DNA of 64,000 bases from Bacteroidia bacterium (GTDB lineage: Bacteria; Bacteroidota; Bacteroidia; Bacteroidales; CAJPTX01). The stretch's first letter is position 1. Each line of letters opens with the position of its first letter. The position numbers and the translations under genes are program-made. The notes under the pieces are model-generated. The model searched no databases. It was not told the DNA's origin and saw nothing but the letters and a program-made list of their open reading frames with translations. The stretch lies in assembly GCA_905373475.1 (NCBI GenBank), contig CAJPTC010000001.1, positions 191,544-255,543 on the forward strand, read 5' to 3'. Of the stretch, positions 35,085-45,004 are shown in pieces.

Positions 35085-36581
35085 ATGAGCAAGTTAATAA
35101 AACGTCTGGGGAAGCATTTCTACGGTGCTAATCCGCAAGAGAGGAGGAAAGGAATACGGAATTTGTTCGCATTCCTGTTTTGTAGTCTGATTTTTATTGC
35201 CTTTTGGTTTATTCCTCCAAATGTGTACGGGCTTCCCTCTGACCTCCCTATAACGCAGCAGCGAGTTATAGCGCTGTTTATCTTTGCGGCGCTACTTTGG
35301 ATAGCCGAGCCCGTGCCTGCGTGGGTCACATCCATAACTGTGTTAGTACTCTTGTTGCTCACGGTCTCAGACAGTGGGTTTACGATCTTCCGTGCAGATA
35401 GCGAAGGCTCTTTAGGTACGCTCATCAACCATCAAACCCTCATTCATACATTTGCCGATCCTATCATTATGCTCTTCATGGGCGGCTTTGTGCTAGCTAT
35501 GGCAGCAAGCCACGTAGGGCTCGATGTAGCGATAGCTCGTTTGCTGTTAAAACCTTTTGGAACGAAGTCGGAGTATGTGCTTTTAGCGTTCATATTCATT
35601 ACAGGGCTTTTCTCCATGTTCATTAGCAACACAGCAACGGCGGCTCTCATGATAACTATCCTCACGCCTGTGCTCAAGACGTTGCCCGAAGACGGGAAAG
35701 GACGAATAGCGCTTGCACTTGCCATTCCTATAGGTGCTAACATAGGCGGCATTGGTACCCCTATCGGAACGCCCCCCAATGCGATTGCTCTAAAATATTT
35801 GAACGATCCTGCGGGGCTAAATCTCAACATCGGGTTTGGTGAATGGGTTGCGTACATGATGCCGCTGACGTTTATCCTCCTATTCGTCTCTTGGTTGTTG
35901 TTGAAATGGCTTTTCCCCTTTAAGCAGAAGCGCATTCATCTGGTTATAAAGGGCGGACTTAAGAAGGGCTGGCGCACACAAGTCGTGGAGATTACTTTTC
36001 TGCTTACCGTCTTACTCTGGATGTTCGATAAGCTAACAGGCATTCAGGCAGGCGTGGTGGCGTTAATTCCCATTGCCGTTTTCAGTCTTTTGGGCGTTAT
36101 AACCAAGGACGATCTTGGAAAGATAAACTGGAGTGTTCTCTGGATGGTTGCGGGCGGTTTTGCATTGGGTGAAGGCATGAAAGAAACGGGGTTAGCGCAA
36201 ACAATAGTGAGTTCCATTCCCTTTCATGCATGGCCAGCGTTTGTAGTTATTGTAGCCTCGGGGCTGGTATGTTGGTTGCTCTCCACCTTTATAAGCAACA
36301 CCGCAACTGCCGCACTGCTGATGCCCATTCTTGCAGTAGTGGGAGTAGGTATGACCGATCTTCTTCTTCCCTTCGGGGGCGAAAAGACGCTACTCATTGG
36401 GATTGCACTCTCGGCTTCGCTTGCTATGATGTTGCCCGTAAGCACGCCTCCTAATGCCATTGCCCACTCTACGGGCTTTATCGCGGTGCGCGATATGGAG
36501 CGTTTTGGTTTACTAACAGGTATTATAGGACTTACTCTGGGATACGGCGCACTGATCCTCTTTGGCAGACTTCTTTGGTAA
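35085..36581 (+). CDS. DASS-family (SLC13) sodium/dicarboxylate-type symporter
   Basis: This 498-aa inner-membrane transporter has about a dozen hydrophobic helices and the two family-signature SNT motifs (SNTATAALMITIL and SNTATAALLMPIL), which bind sodium and substrate. The paired loops GTPIGTPPNAI and PVSTPPNAIAHS are also typical. Members import di- or tricarboxylates or sulfate with sodium. The exact substrate is not determinable. It is a lone gene between the subtilisin and purH. Confidence 0.9.
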   Translation: MSKLIKRLGKHFYGANPQERRKGIRNLFAFLFCSLIFIAFWFIPPNVYGLPSDLPITQQRVIALFIFAALLWIAEPVPAWVTSITVLVLLLLTVSDSGFTIFRADSEGSLGTLINHQTLIHTFADPIIMLFMGGFVLAMAASHVGLDVAIARLLLKPFGTKSEYVLLAFIFITGLFSMFISNTATAALMITILTPVLKTLPEDGKGRIALALAIPIGANIGGIGTPIGTPPNAIALKYLNDPAGLNLNIGFGEWVAYMMPLTFILLFVSWLLLKWLFPFKQKRIHLVIKGGLKKGWRTQVVEITFLLTVLLWMFDKLTGIQAGVVALIPIAVFSLLGVITKDDLGKINWSVLWMVAGGFALGEGMKETGLAQTIVSSIPFHAWPAFVVIVASGLVCWLLSTFISNTATAALLMPILAVVGVGMTDLLLPFGGEKTLLIGIALSASLAMMLPVSTPPNAIAHSTGFIAVRDMERFGLLTGIIGLTLGYGALILFGRLLW

Positions 36582-36695
36582 CACTATAACAGACCTTAAG
36601 GTTCTCACCCTGTGTATTTGGCTACTTCGCATAAAAATAGCAATTTTGTTTGGTCGTTGGTGGTAGTATTAACATAAGCTTGGGGGTGGCAGGTG

Positions 36696-38198
36696 ATGGA
36701 TCTTAAGATAGGTAGTGCACTCATATCCGTGTACGAAAAGAAGGGGTTGGAGGAGTTGCTATCTGTTTTAAGCTCGTTTGGTGTCGAGCTCATTTCCACA
36801 GGCGGTACTTGGGAATACATTTCACAACTGGGGCATTCCGCTCTTAAGGTTGAGACGCTATCGGGTTATCCGAGCATCCTCGGGGGACGTGTGAAAACCC
36901 TTCATCCTTCTATCTTTGGCGGAATTTTGGCGCGTCGTAGCTACAAGACGGATGAAGAGCAGCTTGTAAAGCACAATATTCGTACGATAGATCTTGTCGT
37001 AGTAGACCTTTATCCGTTTGAAGAGGCGTTAGCGTCGCAAGCATCAGAAGAAGAACTCATTGAAAAGATAGATATCGGCGGTGTCTCTCTCTTACGTGCA
37101 GCGGCGAAAAATTTTATAGACGTTGTAGTGCTCTCTTCGCGCGACCAGTATGCCACCCTTGCCGCGTTGCTTACACGACAAAACGGGAATATAACCCTCG
37201 AACAACGCCGTCAGTTCGCAAAAGATGCTTTTGTTCGGACTGCTAACTACGATGCTGCCATTGCAGGCTATTTCGCTGGGTTAAATTTACCCCCTGTGCC
37301 GCAATTCGATAAAGTGGCAACACTCCGTTACGGCGAAAATCCGCACCAGAAGGCAGAATTTCGTGGCGACCTCGAGCAGATGTTTGAGAAGTTGCATGGC
37401 AAAGAGCTTTCTTACAATAATCTGCTAGACCTGGAGGCTGGGCTGGGGTTACTGGCCGAATTTTCCGAGCCCACTTTCGTGGTAATAAAGCATGGCACGC
37501 CCTGTGGCGTAGCGTCGGCTACTACGCCGTTGGAGGCGTGGAAAAAAGCTTATGAGAGCGATACCGAGTCAGTCTTCGGGGGAATTATTCTCACCAACTG
37601 CACTATCGATAAGGCATGTGCCGAGGCGCTCTCTGGTTTGTTCTTTGAGGTATGCATAGCCGCCGATTTTACGGCGGAGGCTCGGCAGATACTCGAACAA
37701 AAGCGTAATCGGATTCTCTTGAAAAGGGGGACGGCACAGCTGCAAAACACGCTAGCACGTAGTGTGCTCAATGGTGTTCTGGTACAAGAGCGCGACACGC
37801 AGAACATAGAAGCACTAGATTGGGTAACGGCTAAGACTTCGCCCGATGTGTCTGATATTGAGTTTGCGAACAAGGTAGTGAAACATTGTAAAAGCAATGC
37901 CATTGCTATCGTGAAGAACAAGCAGCTTATAGGCAACGGTGCAGGGCAAACGAGTAGAGTAGATGCCGTACGGCAAGCTATAGAGAAAGCGCACCGTTTT
38001 CATTTTGATCTTAAGGAGGCAACATTAGCCTCTGATGCGTTTTTCCCCTTTGCCGATTCGGTGGAACTAGCAGCACGCGAAGGGGTTACGGTATTTGTAC
38101 AACCAGGGGGCTCGGTGCGCGACAAAGAGGTTATTGATGCGTGCAACAAGCTAGGCGTAGCGATGCTATTTACGGGGCTTCGCCATTTCAAACACTAA
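36696..38198 (+). CDS. purH: bifunctional AICAR formyltransferase / IMP cyclohydrolase
   Basis: This 500-aa cytoplasmic enzyme catalyses the last two steps of IMP synthesis. The N-terminal MGS-like cyclohydrolase domain shows ALISVYEKKGLEELL, STGGTWEYI and GGRVKTLHPSIFGGIL. The C-terminal transformylase shows LRYGENPHQKA, VIKHGTPCGVA and the end DAFFPFADSVELAAREG. A GTG three bases upstream is an alternative start. It stands 28 bp before mreB and may be co-transcribed with it. Confidence 0.95.
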   Translation: MDLKIGSALISVYEKKGLEELLSVLSSFGVELISTGGTWEYISQLGHSALKVETLSGYPSILGGRVKTLHPSIFGGILARRSYKTDEEQLVKHNIRTIDLVVVDLYPFEEALASQASEEELIEKIDIGGVSLLRAAAKNFIDVVVLSSRDQYATLAALLTRQNGNITLEQRRQFAKDAFVRTANYDAAIAGYFAGLNLPPVPQFDKVATLRYGENPHQKAEFRGDLEQMFEKLHGKELSYNNLLDLEAGLGLLAEFSEPTFVVIKHGTPCGVASATTPLEAWKKAYESDTESVFGGIILTNCTIDKACAEALSGLFFEVCIAADFTAEARQILEQKRNRILLKRGTAQLQNTLARSVLNGVLVQERDTQNIEALDWVTAKTSPDVSDIEFANKVVKHCKSNAIAIVKNKQLIGNGAGQTSRVDAVRQAIEKAHRFHFDLKEATLASDAFFPFADSVELAAREGVTVFVQPGGSVRDKEVIDACNKLGVAMLFTGLRHFKH

Positions 38199-38226
38199 GG
38201 GTATTTCAGAAGAATAGATAAAGAGA

Positions 38227-39249
38227 ATGGGGTTGTTTTCTTTTTTCACTCAGGAGTTGGCCATAGACCTAGGAACGGCCAACACCATAATTATATACAA
38301 CGATAAGGTGGTTGTAGACGAGCCATCAATTGTTGCAACAGATCGTAAAACAGGCAAACTCATAGCTATCGGCAAAGAAGCGAGACAGATGCAGGGTAAG
38401 ACGCATGAGAACATCATGACGGTACGCCCTCTGCGTGACGGGGTTATTGCCGATTTCAATGCTGCGGAACAGATGATTCGTGGCATGATAAAGCTGATAA
38501 ACAAACGTAGCCGACTATTTACCCCAGCGCTGCGAATTGTGATCTGTATCCCGAGTGGGAGTACAGAGGTTGAGATTCGTGCTGTGCGCGACAGTGCAGA
38601 ACAAGCCGATGGGCGCGATGTGTACATGATCTACGAACCAATGGCAGCCGCGCTCGGTATTGGTTTGAATGTAGAAGAGTCGCAGGGGCACATGGTGGTT
38701 GACATCGGAGGGGGGACTACCGAAATTGCTGTGATTTCGTTGGGTGGCATTGTATGCAACAAGTCGGAGCGTATTGCAGGCGATACCTTCACTGCTGATA
38801 TTCAGGCTTATATGCGTCAGCAGCACAACATTAAGATTGGTGAACGTACGGCCGAGGATATAAAGATTACCGTCGGTGCAGCGCTTGCCGACCTCGATAA
38901 TCCCCCAGAAGATTACTTGGTACACGGTCCGAATCTGATGACTTCGTTGCCGATCGAAGTACCTGTAAATTACCAAGAAATTGCTCACTGTCTTGAAAAG
39001 TCGTTAAGCAAGATTGAGACTGCCGTTCTCAACGTCTTGGAAATGACCCCCCCAGAGCTTTATGCCGATATTGTGAAGAGCGGTATTTATCTCACAGGCG
39101 GTGGGGCATTACTACGTGGGCTTGACAAACGCCTTTCGGACAAAATAAAGATTCCCTTTATCGTGGCAGAAGATCCTTTACATGCGGTAGCGCGTGGTAC
39201 GGGGATAGCCCTCAAGAACGTCGAAACGTGCAAATTCTTGATGCGCTAG
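38227..39249 (+). CDS. mreB: rod-shape determining protein MreB
   Basis: This 340-aa bacterial actin homologue organises the side-wall elongation machinery under the inner membrane. ATP-binding motifs are present: phosphate 1 AIDLGTANTIIIY, phosphate 2 MVVDIGGGTTEIAVIS and the adenosine motif GIYLTGGGALLRGLD. The N-terminal FSFFTQ is a short amphipathic stretch. It heads the mreB-mreC-mreD-mrdA cluster. Confidence 0.96.
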   Translation: MGLFSFFTQELAIDLGTANTIIIYNDKVVVDEPSIVATDRKTGKLIAIGKEARQMQGKTHENIMTVRPLRDGVIADFNAAEQMIRGMIKLINKRSRLFTPALRIVICIPSGSTEVEIRAVRDSAEQADGRDVYMIYEPMAAALGIGLNVEESQGHMVVDIGGGTTEIAVISLGGIVCNKSERIAGDTFTADIQAYMRQQHNIKIGERTAEDIKITVGAALADLDNPPEDYLVHGPNLMTSLPIEVPVNYQEIAHCLEKSLSKIETAVLNVLEMTPPELYADIVKSGIYLTGGGALLRGLDKRLSDKIKIPFIVAEDPLHAVARGTGIALKNVETCKFLMR

Positions 39250-39323
39250 TGCATTGTGTCGTGTTTCTCTGCTCTCACCCTTCCCTACTTGCAACGTGCA
39301 TAGGGCGATAACCGACACGAAGC

Positions 39324-40157
39324 ATGACGGGTTTACTCCGTTTTCTGAAAAGGTTTCAGCATCTTGCTTTCTTTATTTTGCTAGAAAGCTTGGCAATAGT
39401 TGTATACCTACAAAGCGACTACTTGCTGAAGGCTCGCGCTGGTTTTTGGCTTAAAGAGGCAGAAGCGTTCGTTGAGGAGCATCTTACGTCTCTATCGTCC
39501 TACTTGGGATTACGAGACCAAAATGAGCGTCTTGTGGCGGAAAATTTGGCACTGCGCAATGAACTCGAGCGCCGACGCATAGCGGTGGAGTTCCTTCACG
39601 ACGTGAAGCTCGATTCGTTGCACAAAAGTCAGTATCGCTTCTATGGGGGAACTGTGGTAAGCAACTCGGTTGTAAAACAGCACAACTATTTTGCGATAGA
39701 TGTGGGAGCAAAAGATGGAATAGCCCCCGATATGCCCGTATTGGCCGATGGGAGTGTGGCAGGTATTGTGCTCACCACCTCGCGGCATTATTCTATCGTA
39801 ATATCATTATTAAACACTGATATGCGTCTTTCCGCCAAGCTCAAGCGCACAGGTTACTTTGGCTCGTTGCGTTGGGATGGCGTAAACTACCAGACGGCGC
39901 TCCTCTCTGACATACCCCACCACGTAGACGTGCGCGAAGGCGATACGGTTATAACTACAGGCTATTCCAATATTTTCCCACCCGACCTCTTTGTAGGAGT
40001 TGTAGACAACGTTGAGGTAAAGGGGGGCGATTTTAATATTGTGCGTGTTAAGCTCGGCTGCGACTTCAAGCGGATGCACTACGTTACCCTTATTGACGAT
40101 AGGTTGCGCAAAGAGCGTGACTCAATCGAACAAACCCTCCGCAGTACCGATGAGTAA
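39324..40157 (+). CDS. mreC: rod-shape determining protein MreC
   Basis: This 277-aa protein has one N-terminal transmembrane helix (LAFFILLESLAIVVYL), a coiled coil (RDQNERLVAENLALRNELERR) and the periplasmic beta-rich MreC domain (VVSNSVVKQHNYFAIDVGAKDGI, VITTGYSNIFPPDLFVG). It links MreB to the periplasmic synthases. Its stop overlaps the mreD start by 8 bp. Confidence 0.93.
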   Translation: MTGLLRFLKRFQHLAFFILLESLAIVVYLQSDYLLKARAGFWLKEAEAFVEEHLTSLSSYLGLRDQNERLVAENLALRNELERRRIAVEFLHDVKLDSLHKSQYRFYGGTVVSNSVVKQHNYFAIDVGAKDGIAPDMPVLADGSVAGIVLTTSRHYSIVISLLNTDMRLSAKLKRTGYFGSLRWDGVNYQTALLSDIPHHVDVREGDTVITTGYSNIFPPDLFVGVVDNVEVKGGDFNIVRVKLGCDFKRMHYVTLIDDRLRKERDSIEQTLRSTDE

Positions 40158-40674
40158 ATTCTGGCAGTACTTTTTTCTTTTCGTTGGGTGCGTATTGGCG
40201 CAGGTCTTTGTTTTTGACAACATTCAGCTTTGGGGGTTCATTGTGCCCTATATCTACCTCTTGTTCCTACTGATACTGCCGAACAATGTATCGCGTCCTT
40301 TCCTCTATATCCTAGGTTTCCTTCTTGGGTTGAGTGTAGATCTTTTTTCCTCTACGTTGTGCCTTCATGCAGCCGCCACTACGTTTATGGCATTTCTACG
40401 CGCTCCACTCATCTCGTTTACCACTTCGCAACAACAGCTACAGAAGACTCCGCTTCCCATTCTGCGTGCTATGGGCTTTGCTTGGACGGCGCGTTTTATT
40501 GTGCTGCTTGTCTTTGCCCATCACCTCCTTTTACATTTCCTATCCACGGCTCCCGTTTTTACCACCCCGTGGCTCACCCTACTACGCGTTATTGCCAATA
40601 CGCTTGTTACAAGTCTTATACTCCTCATCGCCGAATTCTTTATTTACCCACCGCAAGAACGGCTAAAGAACTAG
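40150..40674 (+). CDS. mreD: rod-shape determining protein MreD
   Basis: This 174-aa polytopic inner-membrane protein has about five hydrophobic helices (FFLFVGCVLAQVFVFDNI, LYILGFLLGLSVDLF). The ATG at 40150 is inside the end of mreC, so translation is probably coupled. The longer upstream frame (from 40039) has no MreD-like residues and is rejected. Confidence 0.88.
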   Translation: MSKFWQYFFLFVGCVLAQVFVFDNIQLWGFIVPYIYLLFLLILPNNVSRPFLYILGFLLGLSVDLFSSTLCLHAAATTFMAFLRAPLISFTTSQQQLQKTPLPILRAMGFAWTARFIVLLVFAHHLLLHFLSTAPVFTTPWLTLLRVIANTLVTSLILLIAEFFIYPPQERLKN

Positions 40675-40707
40675 CAAACCAACAAGAACGTTTCTGTGGT
40701 TTAGCAA

Positions 40708-42609
40708 ATGGGGATACAGGTCAACCGACGACTTCTGATAGCGTTTATCTTTACCTTGGTGGTTGTTATCATCGTAGGGAAGCTTTTCTATATTCAGATA
40801 CTTGACCCCTCCTATAAGCTATCGGCGGACAATAACGTCTTGCGCCGTATTACGCTTTACCCTGCTCGAGGCATTATATACGACCGCAATGGCAAACTGC
40901 TTGTATACAACGAAGCTGCGTATGACCTTTTGGTTGTTCCCTCGCAAGTTAAGCCCTTCGATACGGTAAAGTTGCTAACGCTACTACACATCCCCAAAGA
41001 GCAACTTGTAGAGGGATTGAGGCAGGCAAAACAGTACTCTACTTACAAGGAATCTATCATCCTGAAACAAATTTCGGCAGAAGACTACGGTTATCTGCAA
41101 GAGCAATTGCATGAATTCCCAGGCTTTTATGCTCAGGCGCGTACATTACGTTACTACCCGAGTGCTACGGCTGCCCACTTGCTAGGCTATGTGGGGGAGG
41201 TAAACGAACGGATTATTTTTGAACAACCCTATTACAAATCGGGTGACTATATTGGAATTACGGGGCTTGAAAAATCGTACGAGAAGGAATTACGCGGCAA
41301 ACGTGGTGTGCAGACGCTTCTGGTAGATGTACACAACCGCATTAAGGGTTCATACGCCCATGGTCAATACGATACGGCAGCTATAGCAGGGAAGGATTTG
41401 CACCTTTCGCTTTCGCTAGATTTGCAACAGTACGGCGAGAAGCTCATGGAAGGGCGTACTGGGAGTATTGTAGCCCTTGACCCAAGCAATGGAGAGATAT
41501 TAGCTATGGTATCTAGCCCTTCCTACGACCCCAATTTGCTGGTAGGACGCATCCGTTCGGAGAATTTCAAGCAGTTGGATACAAGCAAGACGAAGCCCTT
41601 GTTTAACCGTGCCATCATGGCGCTTTATCCGCCAGGGTCTACGTTCAAGGTGGTTAATGCACTTATTGGGTTAAAAGAAAAAGTAGTCTTCCCCGAAACA
41701 GGGTATCAGTGCCATGGACGTTACCCTGTTGGACGCGGCGTAGGATGCCATAATCACCCCTATCCGAGCGATATTACATCGGCTGTGCGCATGTCGTGCA
41801 ACACCTACTTTTGCTACGTATTTCGTAACCTCATCGATCTAAAACGTTTTGATAGCATAGAGGGGGCTTTTCGGAATTGGGAGACACAGGTACGTTCGTT
41901 CGGATTTGGGCAAAAATTAGGACTTGACCTCCCAGGAGAATTGAATGGCATTGTGCCGACAGTACCTTTCTATAACCGTTATTTCCGTAAAGGGGGATGG
42001 AATTCACTTACTATCATATCGTTAGCCATTGGTCAGGGCGAGTTATCAATAACACCGTTGCAGATGGCTAATCTCGCGGCAGTAATCGCTAATCGCGGAT
42101 ACTATTACCAACCTCATCTTGTGCGTTCCATCGCTGACTCTGTACCTGTACTTGCCCCTCGCCACGATTTAGATATTGATTCTTCGTTCTTTCGCCCCAT
42201 TGTAAATGGGATGTACGGCGCAGTAAATGCCGACCTTGGGTTAGGACCTACGGGATGGCGCGCACGAGTGCCTGGATTAGATATATGCGGTAAAACGGGT
42301 ACAGCGCAGAATCCGCACGGAGAAGACCATTCGGTTTTTATCTCCTTTGCGCCGAAAGAGAATCCGAAGATTGCAGTAGCTGTATACGTAGAGAATGCGG
42401 GACCAGGCGGGCGTTGGGCTGCTCCTATTGCGGGACTCATGATAGAGAAGTATTTGAAAGATTCTGTTGAAAACAAGGCAATGGAAGAGTATGTATTGCA
42501 TCCGCCGCAGTGGACAATGCCACGTGTAAGAACCACGACAGAGAGTACAACTCCCGCCACAGTGCAACCTGCGGAAGCGTCAGAAAAAGAACCTTCGTCT
42601 ACGGAATAG
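40708..42609 (+). CDS. mrdA: penicillin-binding protein 2 (elongation transpeptidase)
   Basis: This 633-aa class B PBP cross-links side-wall peptidoglycan. It has an N-terminal membrane anchor (LIAFIFTLVVVIIVGKLFYI), a dimerisation/pedestal domain and a transpeptidase domain with active-site Ser311 in S-T-F-K, S363-C-N and K529-T-G-T. All three penicillin-binding motifs are intact. It belongs to the mre operon. The usual partner gene rodA does not follow: the next gene is an unrelated lipoprotein. Confidence 0.95.
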   Translation: MGIQVNRRLLIAFIFTLVVVIIVGKLFYIQILDPSYKLSADNNVLRRITLYPARGIIYDRNGKLLVYNEAAYDLLVVPSQVKPFDTVKLLTLLHIPKEQLVEGLRQAKQYSTYKESIILKQISAEDYGYLQEQLHEFPGFYAQARTLRYYPSATAAHLLGYVGEVNERIIFEQPYYKSGDYIGITGLEKSYEKELRGKRGVQTLLVDVHNRIKGSYAHGQYDTAAIAGKDLHLSLSLDLQQYGEKLMEGRTGSIVALDPSNGEILAMVSSPSYDPNLLVGRIRSENFKQLDTSKTKPLFNRAIMALYPPGSTFKVVNALIGLKEKVVFPETGYQCHGRYPVGRGVGCHNHPYPSDITSAVRMSCNTYFCYVFRNLIDLKRFDSIEGAFRNWETQVRSFGFGQKLGLDLPGELNGIVPTVPFYNRYFRKGGWNSLTIISLAIGQGELSITPLQMANLAAVIANRGYYYQPHLVRSIADSVPVLAPRHDLDIDSSFFRPIVNGMYGAVNADLGLGPTGWRARVPGLDICGKTGTAQNPHGEDHSVFISFAPKENPKIAVAVYVENAGPGGRWAAPIAGLMIEKYLKDSVENKAMEEYVLHPPQWTMPRVRTTTESTTPATVQPAEASEKEPSSTE

Positions 42610-42685
42610 TATACTTAACCCCTATCCTGCTGCGTTAAATAAAACGTATAGCAATTTTGAGCTAAAACAATAAACAAGGAAAGAA

Positions 42686-43573
42686 ATGAAACGTATTGCA
42701 TTGCTCCTGCTAGCAGCTTTGTCGCTGTTTATGCTTAGTTGCAATCAGGCAGAGTTACAACGCATAGCGGAGCTAGAGAGTCGGGTAGATTCTCTCACTG
42801 TACAGTCGGAGCAAAAAGATGCCACGATCAATGAGTTCTTTGAATCACTCAACCAGATCGAAGAGAATCTAAAGCTGATCACATCCAAGGAACAGCAGAT
42901 CTCGACGGAGGTTAAGAGTGGCGGTGCGAATAGTGAGATCCCAGAAGATGGGCGCGAGCGCATTGCAAAGGATATTATTGATATTAACCGCATTATGTCG
43001 GAAAACCACTCTAAGTTGGCGCAATTGACGAAAAAGCTCAAAGCGTCGAACATGAAGGTGGCGGAGTTCGAGAAGATGATAAAAGATATGACGCGCCGCA
43101 TTGAGGAGCGAGATTCGACAATTCAAACGTTGCGCGACAATCTCGAGTTGTTAAACTTCTCGGTAGATTCCCTTACCATGGCTGTAACGGGTTTGGACTC
43201 GGTGAACAGAGAGCTAACAGAGCAGCTGAATGTACAGCATGAGCAAATCAATGAAGCATGGTATGCTTTTGGTAGCCGCAAGGAGCTCATTGAGAACAAG
43301 ATTATATCGCGCACGGGCGGTTTCCTCGGCATCGGGAAGCACAACGAGTTGAAAGATGATATGACGCTCGAGTATTTCACGAAGATAAGTATCGAGAAAA
43401 CGAATGATATTCCGATCTTTGCAACGAAGAAGGGGGTAGAATTTGTGACGAAGCACCCAACGGATAGTTACGAGCTTGTAACGAACGATGAAGGGGCTGT
43501 AGTGAGCATCAAGATACTAGACAAGACGAAGTTCTGGCGTCAATCGCACTACCTTGTAGTGGTGATAAAGTAG
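42686..43573 (+). CDS. coiled-coil lipoprotein of unknown function
   Basis: This 295-aa protein has a lipoprotein signal (LLLAALSLFMLSC, lipid-modified Cys19). A long coiled coil follows (about 25-200; heptads such as LAQLTKKLKASNMKVAEFEKM), then a compact C-terminal domain (FGSRKELIENKIISRTGGFLGIG). I recognise the general shape, common in Bacteroidota and often placed in the periplasm, but no function. It is monocistronic, with a terminator right after. Confidence 0.75.
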   Translation: MKRIALLLLAALSLFMLSCNQAELQRIAELESRVDSLTVQSEQKDATINEFFESLNQIEENLKLITSKEQQISTEVKSGGANSEIPEDGRERIAKDIIDINRIMSENHSKLAQLTKKLKASNMKVAEFEKMIKDMTRRIEERDSTIQTLRDNLELLNFSVDSLTMAVTGLDSVNRELTEQLNVQHEQINEAWYAFGSRKELIENKIISRTGGFLGIGKHNELKDDMTLEYFTKISIEKTNDIPIFATKKGVEFVTKHPTDSYELVTNDEGAVVSIKILDKTKFWRQSHYLVVVIK

Positions 43574-43596
43574 TGTAAAATACCGAGATTTTAGAG

Positions 43597-43637
43597 GAGA
43601 AGCGCACTGTTTGAACAATGGTGCGCTTCTCGTATTT
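43597..43637 (+). terminator. intrinsic terminator after coiled-coil lipoprotein
   Basis: An 11-bp perfect stem (gagaagcgcac / gtgcgcttctc, 43597-43607 and 43621-43631) is followed by gtattttt. Confidence 0.8.
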
Positions 43638-43768
43638 TTGCTAAATATTGCAGATACTATAACATGTCAAGTATCAGACAGCGGGAGATTTTATATATTC
43701 GTTCTCGGAAAATAAAGCCTTCATGTTTTTAGGATTTCATGAAATGTTAAACATAAAAGTTATTTGAG

Positions 43769-44881
43769 ATGAAGCGAGTTGTACCATGGATGCTGGCTGT
43801 AGTAGCCGCTACATTTTTTTGTTTTTATCCGTTGCGAGGCGCTGCGCAGAATATGGAACGTGCGATAGTGCTTACAGTAAAAGCAGGAGCGAATATAAAG
43901 CTTCAGTTTGCGGCGGATGCGGCGAATACCTCGGTAAAGGTAGTTAGTGGTAAGAAGGAAGAAACCGTAGTTGTGGGAACGACCAAGAGCGATGAAGCCA
44001 GCTTTCAGGTTGCCGATGATGCCACAACGATGACAATTTACGGCGACGTCAGTTTGCTCATTTGTCGGCAGAATGGCGAAAATCTTACGGGCATTGATCT
44101 GAGTAAGAACAAGGGGCTAACGGAGTTGCGCTGCTATAGCAATAAGATAGAGGCGCTTGATGTTTCGATGTTAACAGAGCTCGAGGCGTTGTTCTGCTAC
44201 GACAATCCGATAAAAACGCTCGATGTTAGTAAGAATACGAAGCTGAAAACGTTGGCTTGCCGTAATATGGAGCTCAAGCAGTTGGATGTAACGAATAATA
44301 CGGCACTGGTGGACTTGCTTTGTCGCGACAACCAGCTTACAACCCTTGATATAAGCAAAAATGTAAACCTAATGCAGCTGTATTGCTCAAACAATAATTT
44401 TTCTACGGAGGAGTGGGATAAGATTTTTTGCTCATTGCCCGACAGGAACTCTATAAACAAAGCGGGGACAATTGCGCCTCTTTTCAATGAAGGCGACCCC
44501 GCCAAAGAGAAGGTTTTGGCAGCGAATAAGAATAACGCCACCTCGAAATTATGGAAAGTGTGTTATAACAATGACAAACCTATTCCTGCAACTACGGGGA
44601 AATATTCATGCGATGGTTCTACAACAGGAATCCCCAACGACTTGTTTGCCGAGGTTGTAGTGACCCCAAATCCGTTCAAAGATTTGTTGCAGGTAAAGAA
44701 TAGTACTGAACAGAGTTTAGTATACGAACTACTCAATGCACAAGGCGTAGTCCTTGAAACTGGAAGAGTGGTGAGCGGCACAAGTCAGCTAAATACCTCG
44801 CATTTACCTGCTGGTTTTTATTTCTTGCAGTTGAATGCGACCAACGGAGCAAAGAAAACCATAAGATTGGTAAAAGAATAG
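43769..44881 (+). CDS. T9SS-secreted leucine-rich-repeat protein
   Basis: This 370-aa exported protein has a signal peptide ending near RGAAQ. A short beta domain follows, then about six 21-residue repeats with the pattern LxxLxCxxNxIxxLDVSxN (about 95-215), a short LRR solenoid of a type common on Bacteroidota surfaces. The C-terminal T9SS sorting domain reads VVTPNPF...GFYFLQL...IRLVKE. A role in surface binding is inferred from the fold only. A terminator follows at 44901. Confidence 0.87.
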   Translation: MKRVVPWMLAVVAATFFCFYPLRGAAQNMERAIVLTVKAGANIKLQFAADAANTSVKVVSGKKEETVVVGTTKSDEASFQVADDATTMTIYGDVSLLICRQNGENLTGIDLSKNKGLTELRCYSNKIEALDVSMLTELEALFCYDNPIKTLDVSKNTKLKTLACRNMELKQLDVTNNTALVDLLCRDNQLTTLDISKNVNLMQLYCSNNNFSTEEWDKIFCSLPDRNSINKAGTIAPLFNEGDPAKEKVLAANKNNATSKLWKVCYNNDKPIPATTGKYSCDGSTTGIPNDLFAEVVVTPNPFKDLLQVKNSTEQSLVYELLNAQGVVLETGRVVSGTSQLNTSHLPAGFYFLQLNATNGAKKTIRLVKE

Positions 44882-44900
44882 TGCTTCTAATTGAGCAGAT

Positions 44901-44940
44901 AAAAAGGCGGCATTGCATCTTCGTAGTGCTGCCTTTTTTG
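44901..44940 (+). terminator. intrinsic terminator after LRR gene
   Basis: aaaaaggcggca pairs with tgctgccttttt (one G-U), followed by further Ts. Confidence 0.8.
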
Positions 44941-44974
44941 TAGCCTCCCCTCAAACAATTCGCTATTTCTGTTG

Positions 44975-44982
44975 TACTTTTG
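44975..44982 (+). promoter_or_regulatory. -7 box of sufE promoter
   Basis: TACTTTTG is a perfect -7 consensus, 22 bp before the sufE ATG. The -33 element is not clear. Confidence 0.5.
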
Positions 44983-45004
44983 AGAGATAAGCAGGGTTAG
45001 GAGC

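Noticed and set aside
40230..40805. 191-codon frame overlapping mreD and mrdA
   Set aside because: Out of frame with both genes, which show clear family motifs.
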